Below are positions 62,773-64,000 of a stretch of 64,000 bases of DNA, piece after piece. The notes under the pieces are model-generated. The model saw only the letters and a program-made list of their open reading frames with translations, made no database searches and had not been told where the DNA came from. How positions within the stretch are numbered: the stretch's first letter is position 1; each line of letters opens with the position of its first letter. The stretch is from the NCBI RefSeq assembly GCF_009720625.1, contig NZ_CP046266.1, positions 5,375,501-5,439,500 on the forward strand. Reading direction: 5' to 3'. The position numbers were made by a program, and so were the translations under genes. This stretch comes from Metabacillus sediminilitoris. Lineage in GTDB: Bacteria > Bacillota > Bacilli > Bacillales > Bacillaceae.

Positions 62773-63984
62773 ATGGAACATGAAAAAAAGCAACCAATTT
62801 GGACCAAAAGTTTTATCAGTATTTCGTTAAGTAACTTTTTTATCTTTATCGCCTTTTATGGCTTACTAGCATCCTTGCCTATTTATGTCCTTGATGAACT
62901 CCATCGTTCAGAGCTTGATGCAGGTTTAGTTGTCACGATTTTTCTTTTATCAGCTATTATCGTTCGCCCATTTTCAGGCAAACTATTGGCTGATTACGGC
63001 AAAAAAAGAATGTTAATGACTAGTCTTCTCTTATTTACAATTTGTTCATTTTTGTACTTATGGATCGATCAATATGCTTTATTACTCGTTTTGCGATTTT
63101 TCCATGGAATGTGGTTCAGCATCGCAACGACAGCGACTGGTGCAATTGCAGCAGATCTTATCCCCCTAAAAAGACGTGGTGAAGGTCTTGGATATTTTGT
63201 CATGTCAACGAATCTTGCAGTTGTTTTCGGCCCTCTTATCTCACTAACTCTCATACAAGCAGCATCATTTAAGATCCTATTTCTTGTATTTGCGGTATTA
63301 ATATTAGTCGGATTACTTATAACAGCTACAAGTAAGGTGAAGGAATTACAGCAAGCACCTACTGAAACGAAGAAACGATTACAGTTTTCAGATTTAATTG
63401 ATCAAAAAGCATTGCCAGTTGCTTTTATTGGGAGTTTAGTAGCGTTCTCTTATTCAAGTGTTCTTTCGTTTCTATCTATCTATGCAAAAGAGCTTAATTT
63501 ATTAGATGCAGCAAGCTTTTTCTTCGTTGTCTTTGCTGTTGTCATGTTAATCGCACGTCCTTTTAGCGGCCGCTTATTTGATACAAAAGGTCCACACTTT
63601 ATCATTTATCCGGCACTTGCGCTATTTTTCATCGGATTGTTTTTATTAAGTATTACACAAACTTCCTTTATGCTTCTTCTATCAGGTGCATTTATTGGTC
63701 TTGGCTATGGAACGGTTGTCCCATCTTTACAAACACTTGCAGTACAAGCAACAGATCGCCATCGAAGCGGGCATGCTACAGCAACATTCTTTACACTTTT
63801 TGACACAGGTTTAGCAATTGGTTCTTATGTCCTTGGAATCGTTGCCACACAACTTGGATATAGTACTCTTTACTTCATTACTACTCTGTTTATGATCGTT
63901 GTCGTTATATGCTATAAGCTTGTGCTGCATCGAAAAAAAGGAGCTGCAGCGTTAAATTTGGAGGAATCAAACACTAGTATTTAA
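62773..63984 (+). CDS. MFS efflux transporter (YwoG-like)
   Basis: The 403-residue protein has twelve membrane segments, the MFS loop GKLLADYGKKRM near residue 69 and ARPFSGRLFDTKG in the second half, typical of drug:H+ antiporters. AAAGGAGG precedes the ATG. Cotranscription with a MarR gene suggests induction by a toxic compound. The gene is complete; the window ends 16 bases later. Confidence 0.87.
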   Translation: MEHEKKQPIWTKSFISISLSNFFIFIAFYGLLASLPIYVLDELHRSELDAGLVVTIFLLSAIIVRPFSGKLLADYGKKRMLMTSLLLFTICSFLYLWIDQYALLLVLRFFHGMWFSIATTATGAIAADLIPLKRRGEGLGYFVMSTNLAVVFGPLISLTLIQAASFKILFLVFAVLILVGLLITATSKVKELQQAPTETKKRLQFSDLIDQKALPVAFIGSLVAFSYSSVLSFLSIYAKELNLLDAASFFFVVFAVVMLIARPFSGRLFDTKGPHFIIYPALALFFIGLFLLSITQTSFMLLLSGAFIGLGYGTVVPSLQTLAVQATDRHRSGHATATFFTLFDTGLAIGSYVLGIVATQLGYSTLYFITTLFMIVVVICYKLVLHRKKGAAALNLEESNTSI

Positions 63985-64000
63985 AGCTGGACTTATCGGT

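Overview
The window is chromosomal DNA of an endospore-forming, low-GC member of the Bacillaceae. The support is direct: spore genes (gerQ, rsfA, ywcE, a GerAB-type permease), candidate SigB and SigG promoters, strong AGGAGG ribosome binding sites, and a gene order from pbpG to ywcE that follows the Bacillus subtilis ywh-ywg-ywf-ywd-ywc region. I see no rRNA, tRNA, CRISPR array, transposase gene or prophage.

1-24 kb, conserved backbone: 3' part of pbpG, ywhD, ywhC, ywhB, ywgA, ywfO, rsfA, an EcsC-like gene, a 13-copy array of a 52-bp tandem repeat, lipL, cutC, pta (with a cre-like site upstream), hemQ, an acetyltransferase, gerQ, ywdK, ywdI, an unlisted 59-residue Cys-rich gene, ung, a SigB-type stress gene, an HPP membrane protein, galE, a thioredoxin-reductase-like flavoprotein, a cluster of DnaA boxes, a membrane-anchored beta-propeller, nfrA, niaP and ywcE.

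24-34.5 kb, accessory uptake locus: a LacI-type regulator fused to an ABC solute-binding domain, an inositol-monophosphatase-family enzyme, a cytosolic glycerophosphodiester phosphodiesterase, a double-length ABC permease, an ABC ATPase, a lipoprotein solute-binding protein and a secreted phosphodiesterase with a carbohydrate-binding domain. The binding-protein and secreted-enzyme genes carry the same operator-like dyad at nearly the same place after the -10 box. Together they suggest a scavenging pathway for a phosphodiester such as a glycerophospho-alcohol (inference).

34.6-51 kb: a NERD protein, topB with two small enzymes, an ABC-F protein, an orphan spore germination permease, an RsbR-like STAS protein directly behind liaR, the lia envelope-stress genes (liaI, liaH, liaF, liaS, liaR; no liaG), a Rieske flavoprotein, and a catE-like dioxygenase paired with a luciferase-like flavin enzyme behind a palindromic operator.

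51-64 kb: the nitrate assimilation cluster nasA / nasB-nasC-nasD-nasE-nasF with four TnrA-type boxes, then a MarR regulator with a perfect 20-bp operator and an MFS efflux gene.

The intergenic DNA is rich in repeats. One family of about 120-bp hairpins abuts stop codons and shows compensatory base changes. Two loci carry 9-bp boxes spaced exactly 21 bp apart. A 200-bp element with 26-bp inverted ends sits inside the nas operon, and a 180-bp doubly nested hairpin element follows gerQ.
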